64,000 nt of DNA from Polynucleobacter sp. MWH-Braz-FAM2G (GCF_018687635.1 NZ_CP061300.1:2108648-2172647), one strand, 5' to 3'; positions 30,721-40,351 are shown, counted from the stretch's first letter. Translations and numbers: made by a program. The notes: a model not told the origin generated them from the sequence alone.

Positions 30721-31404
30721 TTAGATAACTCCCAAAACTTTACTTAATGAATTGCCTTCATAATTTGGTCTTTCGCCGATTTCTTCAAAAGGATGCCCAA
30801 GGCGATTTACCCAAAACACATCAAAGCCAAACCACTTAGCCGCCAATGCATCCCAAGCATTACTCGAAACAAAAAGAATCTCGTTCTTATTTACTTGGAA
30901 TCTCTTTAACAAGAGTTCATATGCTTGAGGGGCAGTTTTAAAAAGCCGCACATCTTCAATCGTAACAACCTGATTCAAGTAGGGAGTCAAGCCATTGCTC
31001 TCAACCACAGTGGCGAGCATTTCTCTGCTGCCATTAGACAAAATTGCGGTAGATATGCCTTTTTCTCTAATCGACTTGAGTACAGTTAAGCTATCTTCAA
31101 ACGCAATAAGCTTGGCATATTGACCCATCAATCGATTTTCAAATTCAGTTGTGAGATTAAGGTTCATGCGCTTAGCAACATATCGCAACGAACGAATAGT
31201 TAACTCCCAAAAAGGAAGGTAATGCTTGCTACCTTTGGGATTGGGGTCACTCATAGTGACTAAACGTGTGTACTCAATTTGTCGATCGCGCCACATCAAA
31301 GAAAACGCTTGACCATGTCCAGGAAATAATTCTTCTGCCAACTGCCCCATAGAGTAAACATCGAACAATGTTCCATAGGCGTCAAACGCGATGAGCTTAT
31401 ACAT
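30721..31404 (-). CDS. HAD-family hydrolase, type II haloacid dehalogenase-like
   Basis: 227 residues from ATG 31404, which has GGAGG just upstream (the frame opens at 31422). HAD motifs: nucleophile Asp in LIAFDAYGTLFD, Ser/Asn in AILSNGSREM, the Lys region FKTAPQAYELLLKRF, and SSNAWDALAAKWFGFDVFWVNR, the 2-haloacid dehalogenase signature. The substrate may not be a haloacid. It lies 47 bp downstream of acr3 on the same strand, so it may belong to the arsenic operon. Confidence 0.85.
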   Translation of the reverse strand: MYKLIAFDAYGTLFDVYSMGQLAEELFPGHGQAFSLMWRDRQIEYTRLVTMSDPNPKGSKHYLPFWELTIRSLRYVAKRMNLNLTTEFENRLMGQYAKLIAFEDSLTVLKSIREKGISTAILSNGSREMLATVVESNGLTPYLNQVVTIEDVRLFKTAPQAYELLLKRFQVNKNEILFVSSNAWDALAAKWFGFDVFWVNRLGHPFEEIGERPNYEGNSLSKVLGVI

Positions 31405-31451
31405 GCTGCCTCCATCTTTCATAGTGAATTCTTATTGTCCTTTAAATCGAA

Positions 31452-32495
31452 CTATTGAGAGAAATATCTCTTCTGAATCATTAGCGCAACTGACACTAAT
31501 CCCACCATGATGGGAACCTCTACTAGTGGGCCAATGACCGCAGCAAAGGCAGCCCCAGAATTGATCCCAAAAACAGCTATTGCTACAGCAATTGCTAGCT
31601 CAAAGTTATTGCTGGAAGCTGTAAAAGAAAGCGTACAACAGCGTTTGTAATCAATACCCATTTTGATGGTGATAAAAAATGTTATGAGAAACATCACTAG
31701 AAAAAACGCCAGCAAAGGTAAGGCAATTGTTAATACGTCTATGGGTAATTGGAGGATGAGTTTGCCCTTCAAGCTAAACATAACCACGATTGTAAAAAGT
31801 AAAGCAATCAAAGTAAGCTTGCTAATTTTTGGGATAAATGCGTTTTGATACCAATCTTTACTTACGAACCGAAGCATCACAAAGCGCGTTAGAAAACCAG
31901 CCACACAAGGAACTCCCAAGTAAATAGCCACTGTTTTAGCAATCTCACCTATCGTAATGTTGACGACAGAACCTGCAAACCCAAAATATGGGGGTAATAC
32001 CGTTAAGTAAAAATAAGCGTAAAGGCTAAAAAATAGAACTTGAAATATCGCATTAAATGCTACTAAACCCGCAGCATACTCAGTAGAGCCTTTAGCAATA
32101 TCGTTCCATACAATTACCATCGCAATGCAGGGTGCAATCCCAATCAATATCAGTCCCGCCATATATTCAGGCTGATTGGGTACGAAAGTAATAGCCAAGA
32201 AAAACATCAAAGTTGGGGCGATGATCCAATTTAGGAAAAATGCTAGGAAAAATACCCTCTTGTCCTTGAATACATCAAGTAATTCTTCATATTTCACCTT
32301 AGCAAATGGTGGATACATCATCAGGATCAAGCCTATTGCAATTGGAATATTGGTAGTGCCAGACTGGAATGAGTTAATCAACCCCTCAATGCTGGGAATG
32401 AAATATCCCAAGCCAATACCAAATGACATTGCGGCAAATATCCAAACAGTTAGGTATCTATCTAAAAAAGAGAGTTTCTGGGTTATTTGACTCAT
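31452..32495 (-). CDS. acr3: Arsenite efflux transporter Acr3
   Basis: 347 residues, about ten membrane helices. The Acr3 signature [21 protein letters not shown] carries the essential Cys, and [21 protein letters not shown] is also typical. It extrudes As(III). Its start overlaps the arsC stop by 4 bp; operon order is arsR-arsC-acr3. Confidence 0.95.
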   Translation of the reverse strand: MSQITQKLSFLDRYLTVWIFAAMSFGIGLGYFIPSIEGLINSFQSGTTNIPIAIGLILMMYPPFAKVKYEELLDVFKDKRVFFLAFFLNWIIAPTLMFFLAITFVPNQPEYMAGLILIGIAPCIAMVIVWNDIAKGSTEYAAGLVAFNAIFQVLFFSLYAYFYLTVLPPYFGFAGSVVNITIGEIAKTVAIYLGVPCVAGFLTRFVMLRFVSKDWYQNAFIPKISKLTLIALLFTIVVMFSLKGKLILQLPIDVLTIALPLLAFFLVMFLITFFITIKMGIDYKRCCTLSFTASSNNFELAIAVAIAVFGINSGAAFAAVIGPLVEVPIMVGLVSVALMIQKRYFSQ

Positions 32496-32971
32496 ATTTT
32501 TGTATGGATTTCTTTTAAGCTCAGTGAATCTAGTGTTTCAAGGGGCATATCTGCCAATAGATCGATTCTTTTCTTCAAACCAATCATCACATCTTTGAAC
32601 GCACGTCTTTTATCTTCATCCGAACCCTGAATCTGCGAGGGGTCCGGAAATCCCCAATGAGCAGTAGCAGGCTTGCCTGGCCAAAATGGACAAACTTCAC
32701 CCGCAGCGTTATCACATACTGTCACAATAAAGTCCATCTGAGGAGCATTCGGCAAACTAAATTCATCCCAAGACTTTGACCGCAATTTATTTTCGTCATA
32801 GCCCATTTGGCACGCCAATTCTCTAGCGAATGGATTAACTGTAGTGCCAGGTGTAGACCCCGCAGAGTAGCCGACAAACTTTCCGCTTGGGTGAGTTGAT
32901 GCTATCGCCTCACCCAATACTGAGCGAGCTGAGTTATGTGTGCATAAAAATAGAATGTTGTATTGCTTCAT
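32492..32971 (-). CDS. arsC: Arsenate reductase, low-molecular-weight phosphatase type
   Basis: 159 residues. The P-loop [16 protein letters not shown] has the nucleophilic Cys and general-acid region [17 protein letters not shown] carries further Cys for the redox relay. It reduces As(V) to As(III) for export by Acr3. Start and stop overlap arsR and acr3 by 4 bp each. Confidence 0.94.
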   Translation of the reverse strand: MKQYNILFLCTHNSARSVLGEAIASTHPSGKFVGYSAGSTPGTTVNPFARELACQMGYDENKLRSKSWDEFSLPNAPQMDFIVTVCDNAAGEVCPFWPGKPATAHWGFPDPSQIQGSDEDKRRAFKDVMIGLKKRIDLLADMPLETLDSLSLKEIHTKI

Positions 32972-33291
32972 TTAATCGTAGCTTTCTTTTTAACTGGCAA
33001 ACATGCCTTACCGTTACAACAGTTATCTAATAAAAACACGCTTAACTTTTGAACCAATTCGGCGTTGGGGCGGTATATCAAATGACGACTTTGACGCTCA
33101 ACCAAAAGTAAATCAGCAGAAACTAAATCTTTTAAATGAAAACTCAGCGTTGCATTTGGTATGCCAAGTTTTTCGATGATCTCGCTCGGGGTTAATCCAA
33201 CATCTCCACGCTGAACAATTAGTCGAAATACATTGAGTCGAGTCTCTTGACCAAGTGCCAAAAAAGCTGAGATTGCTTTTGCATTTTTCAT
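32968..33291 (-). CDS. arsR: Arsenic-responsive repressor ArsR
   Basis: 107 residues. Winged helix with recognition region TPSEIIEKLGIPNATLSFHLKDL. The usual ELCVC motif in the DNA-binding helix is absent; instead Cys91, Cys92 and Cys97 (DNCCNGKAC) lie near the C-terminus, like the As(III) site of the Acidithiobacillus ArsR. It should repress its own operon from the AT-rich region at 33295-33318. Confidence 0.92.
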   Translation of the reverse strand: MKNAKAISAFLALGQETRLNVFRLIVQRGDVGLTPSEIIEKLGIPNATLSFHLKDLVSADLLLVERQSRHLIYRPNAELVQKLSVFLLDNCCNGKACLPVKKKATIK

Positions 33292-33294
33292 ATT

Positions 33295-33318
33295 TCTAAT
33301 TATATGGAAATATATTAC
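33295..33318 (-). promoter_or_regulatory. Putative ars promoter/operator
   Basis: Just upstream of arsR, the minus strand has an imperfect AT-rich palindrome (TAATATAT, TTCCA, TATAATTA) that includes a TATAAT. The position and symmetry suit an ArsR operator overlapping the -10. The assignment is an inference. Confidence 0.4.
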
Positions 33319-33343
33319 AGCCTTATGACAGAAATTGTAGGCG

Positions 33344-34525
33344 TTACTCTTGCACTTGCTTAGATTGGTAGACCCAAGTAGCCATCAGCACAAAGGCTAT
33401 TAATGCACAAGTACCGGAGAATAAAAATGCATAAAACGGAGCGATTGATTCGTACACCCATCCAAAAATAAAAGAGGCCGGAAAAAGCATGATTCCAGTA
33501 ATCAGATTGAACCAGCCAAAAGCGGTTCCAGCCAAACCAATGGGCGCCATATCGGCAACCAAGGCCTTCTCCACTCCTTCAGTTGCAGCTTTAAATAAAC
33601 CATAAATTACAAAGAGGATAAATATTTGAAGAATGGAGATGCCCGGTATGCCGATGGCAATGTAAAAGAATGCGAATGCGAACCAAGCAATCAATATAAA
33701 ACGCTTGCGACCAAAAGTATCTGATAAAGCCGACAAGGGGGTGCCAAATAGAGTGGTGATTAATGATATTGCTGCCCACAATAATGGAATCTGCTCCTGC
33801 GGAACGCCCGCCTCTCTAGCTCGCAACAACAAGAACATATCGGAAGAATTACCTAAAGCAAAGATGCCTGCCACAAGAAGGTATCTTTTGAACTGATCTG
33901 GCATGCCTTCTAAAGACCAACTAAATTTACTTGCTTGAGGTGCAGCCTCTCTTTGTGGCTCTTTAATACACAATGCAAGAGTGATGGTAACGGCCGCAGG
34001 AATGATTGCCCAAACAAAGATATCTTTAAGTGGCACACCCATTGATAGGAACATAGCCGCCAATAAGGGCCCAATTACTGCTCCCGCATTATCCATAGAT
34101 CGATGCAATCCGAAAGTAACACCTCTTTGTTTTTCGTTAACGCTTTCAGCAAGCAAAGCATCTCGGGGTGAACTCCTTAAACCTTTGCCCATGCGATCTG
34201 TAAAGCGTATTGCTAAAACCCATAGCCAAGAATTAGCAATCGCAATTAAGGGCCTACCTATACCAGCAAGCGCATAACCCAAAACAATCCAAGGCTTTGC
34301 CTTTTTAGTTCGATCAACTATTACCCCTGAAACCAATTTGAAAATGCTGGAGGTTGCTTCTGCAATACCCTCAATGACTCCCAGCGCTTTGGGGCCAGCC
34401 ATCAAAACTGACGCCAAATACAAAGGCATTAAGGGATAAAGCATCTCACTAGCAGAGTCATTTACAAAACTAATGAGCCCAATTAACCAAACGGTTCGAG
34501 GAAGGGCAAGAATAGTTTTGAGCAT
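33344..34525 (-). CDS. Major facilitator superfamily transporter
   Basis: 393 residues with about twelve helices. The MFS loop motifs are visible as VSGVIVDRTKKAKPWIVLGY and LSDTFGRKRFI, plus GKGLRSSPRDALLAES. It lies upstream of arsR on the same strand with a 52-bp gap, so it may be a separate transcript. Substrate unknown; the location suggests, but does not prove, a metalloid or sulfur-related role. Confidence 0.85.
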   Translation of the reverse strand: MLKTILALPRTVWLIGLISFVNDSASEMLYPLMPLYLASVLMAGPKALGVIEGIAEATSSIFKLVSGVIVDRTKKAKPWIVLGYALAGIGRPLIAIANSWLWVLAIRFTDRMGKGLRSSPRDALLAESVNEKQRGVTFGLHRSMDNAGAVIGPLLAAMFLSMGVPLKDIFVWAIIPAAVTITLALCIKEPQREAAPQASKFSWSLEGMPDQFKRYLLVAGIFALGNSSDMFLLLRAREAGVPQEQIPLLWAAISLITTLFGTPLSALSDTFGRKRFILIAWFAFAFFYIAIGIPGISILQIFILFVIYGLFKAATEGVEKALVADMAPIGLAGTAFGWFNLITGIMLFPASFIFGWVYESIAPFYAFLFSGTCALIAFVLMATWVYQSKQVQE

Positions 34526-34610
34526 GACAAGGTTAATTTAGCACCATAGCCTCTGATATTGTTATTTAAAATGCTTTCCCACACAGCTTTGGTTGGCCAC
34601 TCAAACTAAT

Positions 34611-35135
34611 TTAAATGGATTGTTTGTTTTTTGGGCTAGACAACTTAAATCCTAAAAATATTAAAAGAGCCGCGTAAGCAACAACCAGTATTCCGGCAGC
34701 TACATTACTTTGAGGATACAAATTGATAGCCCCCAAGTTTGGGCCTAGTAGCGGAAGAATGGATGGATAAATTATCGTAAACAAGAGTCCCGCTAAGATG
34801 CCTCCTACATAACCAAACAAAGCATCTAGGCTACCTTCCGCTAGAGCCATTGTCATGGTGCCAGGACAATGGCCAAGAATAGCAATCCCCGATCCAAAAA
34901 GAATGCCCCCTACCGAAACCCCAACTACATAAAATGGTTTCACATCAATGTGTGTGCCCCCACATAAATACTCAATAAAAAATGCCAGGCTTGATACGCC
35001 AATCGCAAATAACAAAATTTGTATAACTTCATGACTTCTTAATAAGGCAGTCGCAATGATCTTGTCATAAGTATTAAGTCGCACATACTGCGCAATTAAG
35101 GCAAATAGAAACCCAGAAATAAGCGCAACAATCAT
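34611..35135 (-). CDS. YeeE/YedE-family transporter subunit, second of a pair
   Basis: 174 residues, four to five helices. It has GILFGSGIAILGHCPGTMTMALAEG, the conserved Gly-Cys-Pro-Gly-Thr motif of the YeeE/YedE (TsuA-like) family linked to uptake of thiosulfate-type sulfur compounds. The start overlaps the stop of its partner at 35132 by 4 bp, forming a split two-gene transporter (PmpAB-like arrangement). Confidence 0.85.
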   Translation of the reverse strand: MIVALISGFLFALIAQYVRLNTYDKIIATALLRSHEVIQILLFAIGVSSLAFFIEYLCGGTHIDVKPFYVVGVSVGGILFGSGIAILGHCPGTMTMALAEGSLDALFGYVGGILAGLLFTIIYPSILPLLGPNLGAINLYPQSNVAAGILVVAYAALLIFLGFKLSSPKNKQSI

Positions 35136-35623
35136 TTAGCGCCCCCATAAAAGAACTTAGCAGTAAGTAAAAGTGAAATCAAAACAAAGAAAGCAAATAC
35201 CAAACTACTAACTGCTAATTCCATTCCTCCAGAAAGAATGTGTCCACTTGTACATCCATCAGCAAGCCTTGCGCCCATGATCAAAATAAATCCACCAAAG
35301 AATGACCAAAATAATCGCTTCATTTTTGAAGGGCCCTTCAATTTTTCCCATAAGGGTGGAACTATCTGCGCTCTAAAGTGTTTAAACATAATGGCCCCAA
35401 CAAGAGCCCCAAAGAATGCGCCAATTAGAAAAAATAGCTCCCATGACCCAGCCTTGCTAATTTCATTAAAGTAAATCGTATTCTCAAAATCAAAAAGTAA
35501 GCCCGCAAAATAGGGATAAGAGGTTGAAGCTCCAATAGGCCTGTCAGCGAGGTAGATATTGGTAATTGCTACATTGAGTAAGCCAATTACCGACCCCACT
35601 AAAAAAGTTTTTTTAAGGCTCAT
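35132..35623 (-). CDS. YeeE/YedE-family transporter subunit, first of a pair
   Basis: 163 residues, four to five helices. It contains GGFILIMGARLADGCTSGHILSGGMELAVSSLVF, the Gly-Cys-Thr-Ser-Gly-His motif characteristic of YeeE/YedE proteins, whose conserved Cys is thought to relay sulfur anions. Overlaps the next gene by 4 bp, and starts after a good purine-rich ribosome site (GGGGGG). Confidence 0.85.
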   Translation of the reverse strand: MSLKKTFLVGSVIGLLNVAITNIYLADRPIGASTSYPYFAGLLFDFENTIYFNEISKAGSWELFFLIGAFFGALVGAIMFKHFRAQIVPPLWEKLKGPSKMKRLFWSFFGGFILIMGARLADGCTSGHILSGGMELAVSSLVFAFFVLISLLLTAKFFYGGAK

Positions 35624-35786
35624 TTATCCCCCCATATCCTGCTAACTCGTATTAATTCTATTTCACTTGCACTCAATAATGACTAAGCAAAGGTCATTTC
35701 GCCCTAGTCACATCATAATTTTGAAGACTGAAAATTCTAGATTAATATAAAACTAAATTTAATAAAATAAGCGCGGGGGAGCTCTT

Positions 35787-35972
35787 ATGATTGACTTGAT
35801 TTCAACATTAGTATTTATTGCGCTTATCGTTGTTACAGCAATTCAAATTCACTCTCTAACCAAAATATTAAAAATTCTCAATGAGACTACACTTAAAAAT
35901 GAAATTCATTTAACTAGGATTGAAAAAACATTGGAGGCCATGGAAACGCATTCAATTAGTCCTGATAAATAA
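35787..35972 (+). CDS. Small single-helix membrane protein
   Basis: 61 residues. A membrane helix (LISTLVFIALIVVTAIQI) is followed by an amphipathic region with heptad character (LTKILKILNETTLKNEIHLTRIEKTLEAME). The ATG has GGGGGAG at the right distance, which favours a real gene. It is alone on the plus strand between two minus-strand genes. No function recognised. Confidence 0.6.
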   Translation: MIDLISTLVFIALIVVTAIQIHSLTKILKILNETTLKNEIHLTRIEKTLEAMETHSISPDK

Positions 35973-36037
35973 AACCGTCTGCAGTTGATTTTTATATTTT
36001 TTAATGCCGCTAGGTGCGGTTAAGCATCAGACAAAAG

Positions 36038-37447
36038 TTATTTTTGATACATTAAGCGTCTCAGCTTTATTGCAAAAGCGGTATTGTCATCAAACCCTTT
36101 GAAGAGTTGTGATCCAGGTCCTATGGCGGCAACGGTTATAGGGGTTGGAGTATGACCAGAACTGCCCCAATAAAAACCAGTTTGTCTAGCAATTGCCAAA
36201 GCAAGAATATTGGATGGTAAGTAATTCGAATTTGGACTTAGCTGGCCTTGACTCAGTATTTTTTCTCGCAAGTCATCATCTATAACAAGATTAGGAAAAT
36301 AATCTTGCAACAAAGTATCCAAATAAGCATTTAACTCAGCATTGCTAGTAGTTTGCTTTGCTTTGGCTTTGAACCTCCGAGAGAACTCATTGAGCGACAT
36401 CTTATAGCCTTCAATTAGCTTAAGTTGCTCGATTTTTATATTCAAATAGTTAGAATTTCCTGCGGGCCCTCGATTTTTGCGACCATACGTAGGAGAAAAG
36501 CCGCCCGTCTCATGGTCTCCAGTAACAATCACGAGAGTATCCGGATTTTTCTTTTGAAACTCCAGCGCAACTTTTACAGCATCATCAAAAGCCCAAAGAT
36601 CTCGCATTAAAGCAGCAACGTCATTTTGGTGGCCAGCAGAATCCGTATTCTCATTTTCTGCAAATAATATAAATCCCTTATCTTTGCTTTTCTTAGAGCT
36701 CTGATTCAGCACTTGCAGAGCCGCTGACACCATCTGAGATAAGCTAGGAGTTTCTTGTGAATTGCGATCGATTTCATAATTCAAATCTTCCTCAGAAAAT
36801 AAGCCCAAAAGCTTAGATGTATTTATCCGCTTAAGCTGTTCTGGTGTACTGATGTATTGGTAGCCCTTCTCTTTAAAAGCTTCAATCACATTCTTTCCGT
36901 CTTGGCGTTTTCCACCATCAAGAGAGCTCGGCAAAAAATAGTTTGAGCCTCCACCCATCAAAACGTCTGGGGCTAACTCTAGATACTGATTCACAATTAA
37001 TTCATTATCTCGTCTAGATTTGGCATGAACACTAAATGCTGCTGGACTGGCGTCATATATAGGCGCCGTACTTAATAACCCAACTCTCTTCCCGCTTTCT
37101 TTAGCTGACTCTATTAAGGTAGGCGGTGTTTTTCCATCAGGAGTTGTGGATATAGCACCGTTATTAACCTTATAACCTGTAGACATTGCCGATGCGGCGG
37201 CTGCTGAATCTGTTACAAAATAATTTGCCGATTCTGTCTTCATCAACTGATACTGGCCTTTTGCCATCACAACATCAGTCACTGCAAATGATTGCTGTCT
37301 TAATTGCTCGCTGGAATAACGACCAAACTCATATTGACTACTAGTAGTGCCATCCGCAAATAAAATAATGATGTTTCTAGGTTTTGTTTCGGCATGAGAG
37401 AAGGCCATAACCGAGATAAACAACATCATGATTGCTATCTTTTTCAT
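36038..37447 (-). CDS. Alkaline phosphatase (PhoA family)
   Basis: 469 residues. A signal peptide (MKKIAIMMLFISVMAFSHA) directs export. Metal-binding and catalytic motifs: IILFADGTTSS, nucleophile in FVTDSAAAASAMSTGYK (Ser after Asp), LFAENENTDSAGHQND, VTGDHETGGFSP and SSGHTPTPI. It releases phosphate from organic esters in the periplasm. No Pho box was identified upstream. Confidence 0.93.
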   Translation of the reverse strand: MKKIAIMMLFISVMAFSHAETKPRNIIILFADGTTSSQYEFGRYSSEQLRQQSFAVTDVVMAKGQYQLMKTESANYFVTDSAAAASAMSTGYKVNNGAISTTPDGKTPPTLIESAKESGKRVGLLSTAPIYDASPAAFSVHAKSRRDNELIVNQYLELAPDVLMGGGSNYFLPSSLDGGKRQDGKNVIEAFKEKGYQYISTPEQLKRINTSKLLGLFSEEDLNYEIDRNSQETPSLSQMVSAALQVLNQSSKKSKDKGFILFAENENTDSAGHQNDVAALMRDLWAFDDAVKVALEFQKKNPDTLVIVTGDHETGGFSPTYGRKNRGPAGNSNYLNIKIEQLKLIEGYKMSLNEFSRRFKAKAKQTTSNAELNAYLDTLLQDYFPNLVIDDDLREKILSQGQLSPNSNYLPSNILALAIARQTGFYWGSSGHTPTPITVAAIGPGSQLFKGFDDNTAFAIKLRRLMYQK

Positions 37448-37583
37448 TAGCCCGTCCTATTTGTTTGCCGTTGTCTAAAAGGGCTCATAAAAAAATATGG
37501 CGCCATCTTTAATGCTTGAGAAAACCATTTCTTGGTTTTTGCAAAATCGTTAACTGGGTAAATTGCCGCTCTCAATCTGGGAT

Positions 37584-38462
37584 TCATATTGCCTTAAATG
37601 CTCTTCTAAAATTAAACTCGGCAACCATCGCTGTACCAAGAATAATAATGGCCATGCCTATAGCGGCATTGAGTTTCAGCTGTTCACCCAAAAAAAATAT
37701 ACCCCAGAGAGTTCCAAAAACAGGAATGAGAAAGGTCACCGTTAAAGCGGATGCGGCGCCTACATCCTTTATTAGCCTAAAGTAAAGCAAATAGGCAATA
37801 CCACTACAAACAATACCTATCGCCAAAACGGCACCCAAAACCAACGGGGTTGGTTCGCTTCGAATGGGAATAAAGAACAGGGCTGGAATTAACAAGATAG
37901 CGGAGGCCCACATGCTACCGTGTGCGTTATCAAAAGGCTCTACACCTTTGGATTTTTTTGCGTAATTACTCGCTACTCCATACGAGAATGCGGCCCCCAA
38001 CCCCAAGGCAATCGACTGAAATGAATCAGCATCCACAGACCGCGATGACGTGCCAAACAAAACCCCAACGCCAATCATTCCTAATAACAAACCAAATCCA
38101 CGCTTAATCTTAAATTTTTCACCTCCAACAATAAGGCCAATAACAAATGCCCAAATAGGCGCGGTCGCGTTCAGAATAGATAACTGGGAAGTTGAGAGGT
38201 TTAGGGCAGCAAAACCAAAAAGCACAAAAGGCAATGCTGAATTAAAAAACCCCATAATCAAATAGTGCTTCCAATGCTCAAGAAGATTTCTATTCTTTTT
38301 TAAATAGAGAGCTAAGAAATATAAAAAGATAGCGGCCAACAACACACGCCCTTCAGCCAAATATGCCGAGCCCAAAACCGGTGAGGCGACTCTCATAAAT
38401 AGGAAGGAGCCTCCCCAAATAGCGGCTAGAGAGAGAAGGCGAATGATGTCTGAAGAATTCAC
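37584..38462 (-). CDS. EamA-family (DMT) transporter
   Basis: 292 residues, about ten helices in two repeats, starting LSLAAIWGGSFLFMRVASPVLGSAYLAEGR, a common EamA opening. The second repeat ends LTVTFLIPVFGTLWGIFFLGEQL. A probable metabolite exporter, separate from the EamA protein at 25848. Confidence 0.85.
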   Translation of the reverse strand: MNSSDIIRLLSLAAIWGGSFLFMRVASPVLGSAYLAEGRVLLAAIFLYFLALYLKKNRNLLEHWKHYLIMGFFNSALPFVLFGFAALNLSTSQLSILNATAPIWAFVIGLIVGGEKFKIKRGFGLLLGMIGVGVLFGTSSRSVDADSFQSIALGLGAAFSYGVASNYAKKSKGVEPFDNAHGSMWASAILLIPALFFIPIRSEPTPLVLGAVLAIGIVCSGIAYLLYFRLIKDVGAASALTVTFLIPVFGTLWGIFFLGEQLKLNAAIGMAIIILGTAMVAEFNFRRAFKAI

Positions 38463-38564
38463 AATTTAATTCTAGCAATCAGACAAGAACACGCCGCCCG
38501 AAGGTGGTTTTGGGATCTTTTAGTAACCCAAAGCAGAATCAACTAAGACTAAGGTTTTCTGGCT

Positions 38565-38963
38565 CTAAGTAAATAACCGATATAGCGACCATCCTAAGTT
38601 CAATACAACTAATGAAATTAATGTATTGAAGGTAAATTTCATACCTAAGATACGCTTGCTAAAGTCTGGTGGTGGCACATTAATTCCCTTGGCATGAATT
38701 AGTCGACCAATGATGAGCGCAATGCCTGGAATGGTGACTAACCACCAGGGTGCGCCATTTAACTCTAAGCAGGCGATCAAAATAATCCCAAACGGAACAT
38801 ATTCGGCAAAATTACCTTGGGCACGAATTGCTCTCTCCAGATCTTCGTAGCCACCACTTCCTAGACCAACTTTATTTTTTCGTCTAAGGCCAATGACGGC
38901 AAACGAGAGCTTAATAAAAATGATAGTTAATACAGAAGCAATAATTGAAGTGACTATTAACAT
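38565..38963 (-). CDS. MAPEG-family membrane protein
   Basis: 132 residues with four helices. RRKNKVGLGSGGYEDLERAIRAQGNFAEYVPFGIILIACLELNGAP carries the MAPEG signature (ERAxRAQxNxxEyvP). The family includes microsomal glutathione transferases and related proteins; the bacterial role is uncertain. It is the intact parent of the broken copy at 30466-30711. Confidence 0.87.
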   Translation of the reverse strand: MLIVTSIIASVLTIIFIKLSFAVIGLRRKNKVGLGSGGYEDLERAIRAQGNFAEYVPFGIILIACLELNGAPWWLVTIPGIALIIGRLIHAKGINVPPPDFSKRILGMKFTFNTLISLVVLNLGWSLYRLFT

Positions 38964-39090
38964 TTAGGACCCCGCAAAGAATCTAAACATATTAGCCAAA
39001 AAGTGTGGCTCACTCAATTTTTAGGTGAAATCTGTACAAACATCTCCTAAGGGCCATTAAGCTTCGCTGGTAATCGAAAATTTTCATATG

Positions 39091-39107
39091 GAATATTAAA
39101 AATATTC
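39091..39107. promoter_or_regulatory. Inverted repeat upstream of dps
   Basis: A perfect 7-bp inverted repeat with a 3-base spacer (GAATATT, AAA, AATATTC), 69 bp before the Dps start, in a 212-bp intergenic stretch. Its size suits an operator. The regulator is unknown; it is not an obvious OxyR or Fur site. Confidence 0.35.
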
Positions 39108-39175
39108 ATTAGACAGGTCTTTAGCACACTTTGATAATTAAGCTATGAAATCTAGATAAACAAATGGAGAAAAAT

Positions 39176-39667
39176 ATGGCTAAGAAATTAGTAGGTTCGC
39201 CGATAGATATAGGCATTGACGAAAAAAGCCGCAAAGCCATCGCCAAGGGGTTGTCCGAACTATTGGCTGATAGCTATTCTTTATATTTGATGACTCATAA
39301 CTTTCATTGGAATGTGAGAGGGCCGATGTTCAACACACTTCACGCCATGTTCATGAATCAATATACAGAACAATGGAATGCCCTTGATCTAATAGCTGAA
39401 CGCATCCGCGCACTAGGCGAGCCAGCTCCAGGCACTTATAAAGAATTTGCCAAGCTAACCTCAATTAAAGAAGTAGAGGGAACCCCAAAGGCACTAGATA
39501 TGGTTAGACATCTTGTAAAAGCCCAAGAAGCCACAGCCAAAACTGCGCGCAAATTATTTCCAGAAGTTGACAAGGCTAATGATCAACCTACGGCAGATTT
39601 ACTGACACAGAGATTAGATGTTCATGAAAAAACTGCGTGGATGCTTAGAAGTATATTAGAGGAGTAA
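39176..39667 (+). CDS. dps: Dps-family ferritin-like DNA-protection protein
   Basis: 163 residues from ATG 39176, which has GGAG at 6 bp; an in-frame ATG at 39164 is less well placed. Ferroxidase residues are in [25 protein letters not shown] and [21 protein letters not shown], and the C-terminal helix ends in [16 protein letters not shown]. It stores iron as a dodecamer and protects DNA from peroxide. Confidence 0.94.
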   Translation: MAKKLVGSPIDIGIDEKSRKAIAKGLSELLADSYSLYLMTHNFHWNVRGPMFNTLHAMFMNQYTEQWNALDLIAERIRALGEPAPGTYKEFAKLTSIKEVEGTPKALDMVRHLVKAQEATAKTARKLFPEVDKANDQPTADLLTQRLDVHEKTAWMLRSILEE

Positions 39668-39687
39668 ATTAAATCATCCAAATAAAA

Positions 39688-39705
39688 AACCACCCAAAGG
39701 TGGTT
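39688..39705 (-). terminator. Rho-independent terminator for the minus-strand transcript
   Basis: A 7-bp stem (AACCACC/GGTGGTT, loop CAAA) is followed on the minus strand by TTTTTATT. It would end transcription of the MdaB-like gene at 39761-40351. On the plus strand the U-tract is poor, so it is only a weak stop for dps. Confidence 0.75.
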
Positions 39706-39712
39706 ATGGTAT

Positions 39713-39740
39713 TTCTTGGTGGCCCGGGGCGGTATCGACC
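39713..39740 (-). repeat. Degenerate fragment of the 3' end of tRNA-Phe
   Basis: Bases 39713-39732 are identical to 40475-40494, which cover the 3' acceptor strand and CCA end of the intact tRNA-Phe; similarity continues weakly through the T-arm and stops near 39740. There is no anticodon or D-arm, so it is not a functional tRNA. It may be the scar of an earlier integration or duplication; the MdaB-like gene lies between it and the intact tRNA. Confidence 0.75.
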
Positions 39741-39760
39741 AGGGCCGAGGATGCCTGACT

Positions 39761-40351
39761 CTACAAAACCTTAGACAAATGCTCTCGCAACCGCTGAATA
39801 TCGCTTTCTACTTGGGCTTCTTTAACCACATTAAAGCAAGAGAATGAAGGCAGAACATCTACGCCACAGAATTTGTAGTTAGCAGTATTAAACGCAAAAA
39901 CTTCATCAACAGTTTGGCCGCCAAATAGATATTGATCTTTGTTCCCAAATGCTTCTTCTGGAGCATTCCAAGTTAAAGACAACATATATTTTCTGCCCTG
40001 TAGTTTGCCACCCGTGCCATATTGCTTGCTTGGGTCTTCACGAGTTCTGCCATCATCAGCACACATCTTTTGCTGAAATAGTCCTGCCGTAAACACCTCA
40101 TCAACATACTTCTTGTAAATCCATGGGTTGCCGAACCAATACACAGGCGACTGGAGAATGATTAAATCAGCCCAGACATGCTTATCAACTTCCTCATTAA
40201 TGTCGTAGCCCTTCTCAATATTGGTGTGCTTAAGCTCATAGCCTTTTTTAACAAGCTCTTCGCCAATGACATCAACCATAGTTTGATTAAGTTTTCCTGC
40301 GGAGATGCCTTCAAAGAACTGATGGGCATTGATGATGAGTGCTTTTTTCAT
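39761..40351 (-). CDS. NAD(P)H quinone reductase, MdaB-like flavodoxin-fold protein
   Basis: 196 residues. It begins KKALIINAHQFFEGISAGKLNQTMVDVI and contains ADLIILQSPVYWFGNPWIYKKYVDEVFTAG and KYMLSLTWNAPEEAF, typical of MdaB/DT-diaphorase-type FAD enzymes that reduce quinones by two electrons. It lies between a tRNA-Phe fragment and the intact tRNA-Phe gene, so it could be past mobile cargo. Confidence 0.85.
   Translation of the reverse strand: MKKALIINAHQFFEGISAGKLNQTMVDVIGEELVKKGYELKHTNIEKGYDINEEVDKHVWADLIILQSPVYWFGNPWIYKKYVDEVFTAGLFQQKMCADDGRTREDPSKQYGTGGKLQGRKYMLSLTWNAPEEAFGNKDQYLFGGQTVDEVFAFNTANYKFCGVDVLPSFSCFNVVKEAQVESDIQRLREHLSKVL

Noticed and set aside
39713..39740. tRNA gene beside dps
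   Set aside because: Only the 3' acceptor and a degenerate T-arm remain.
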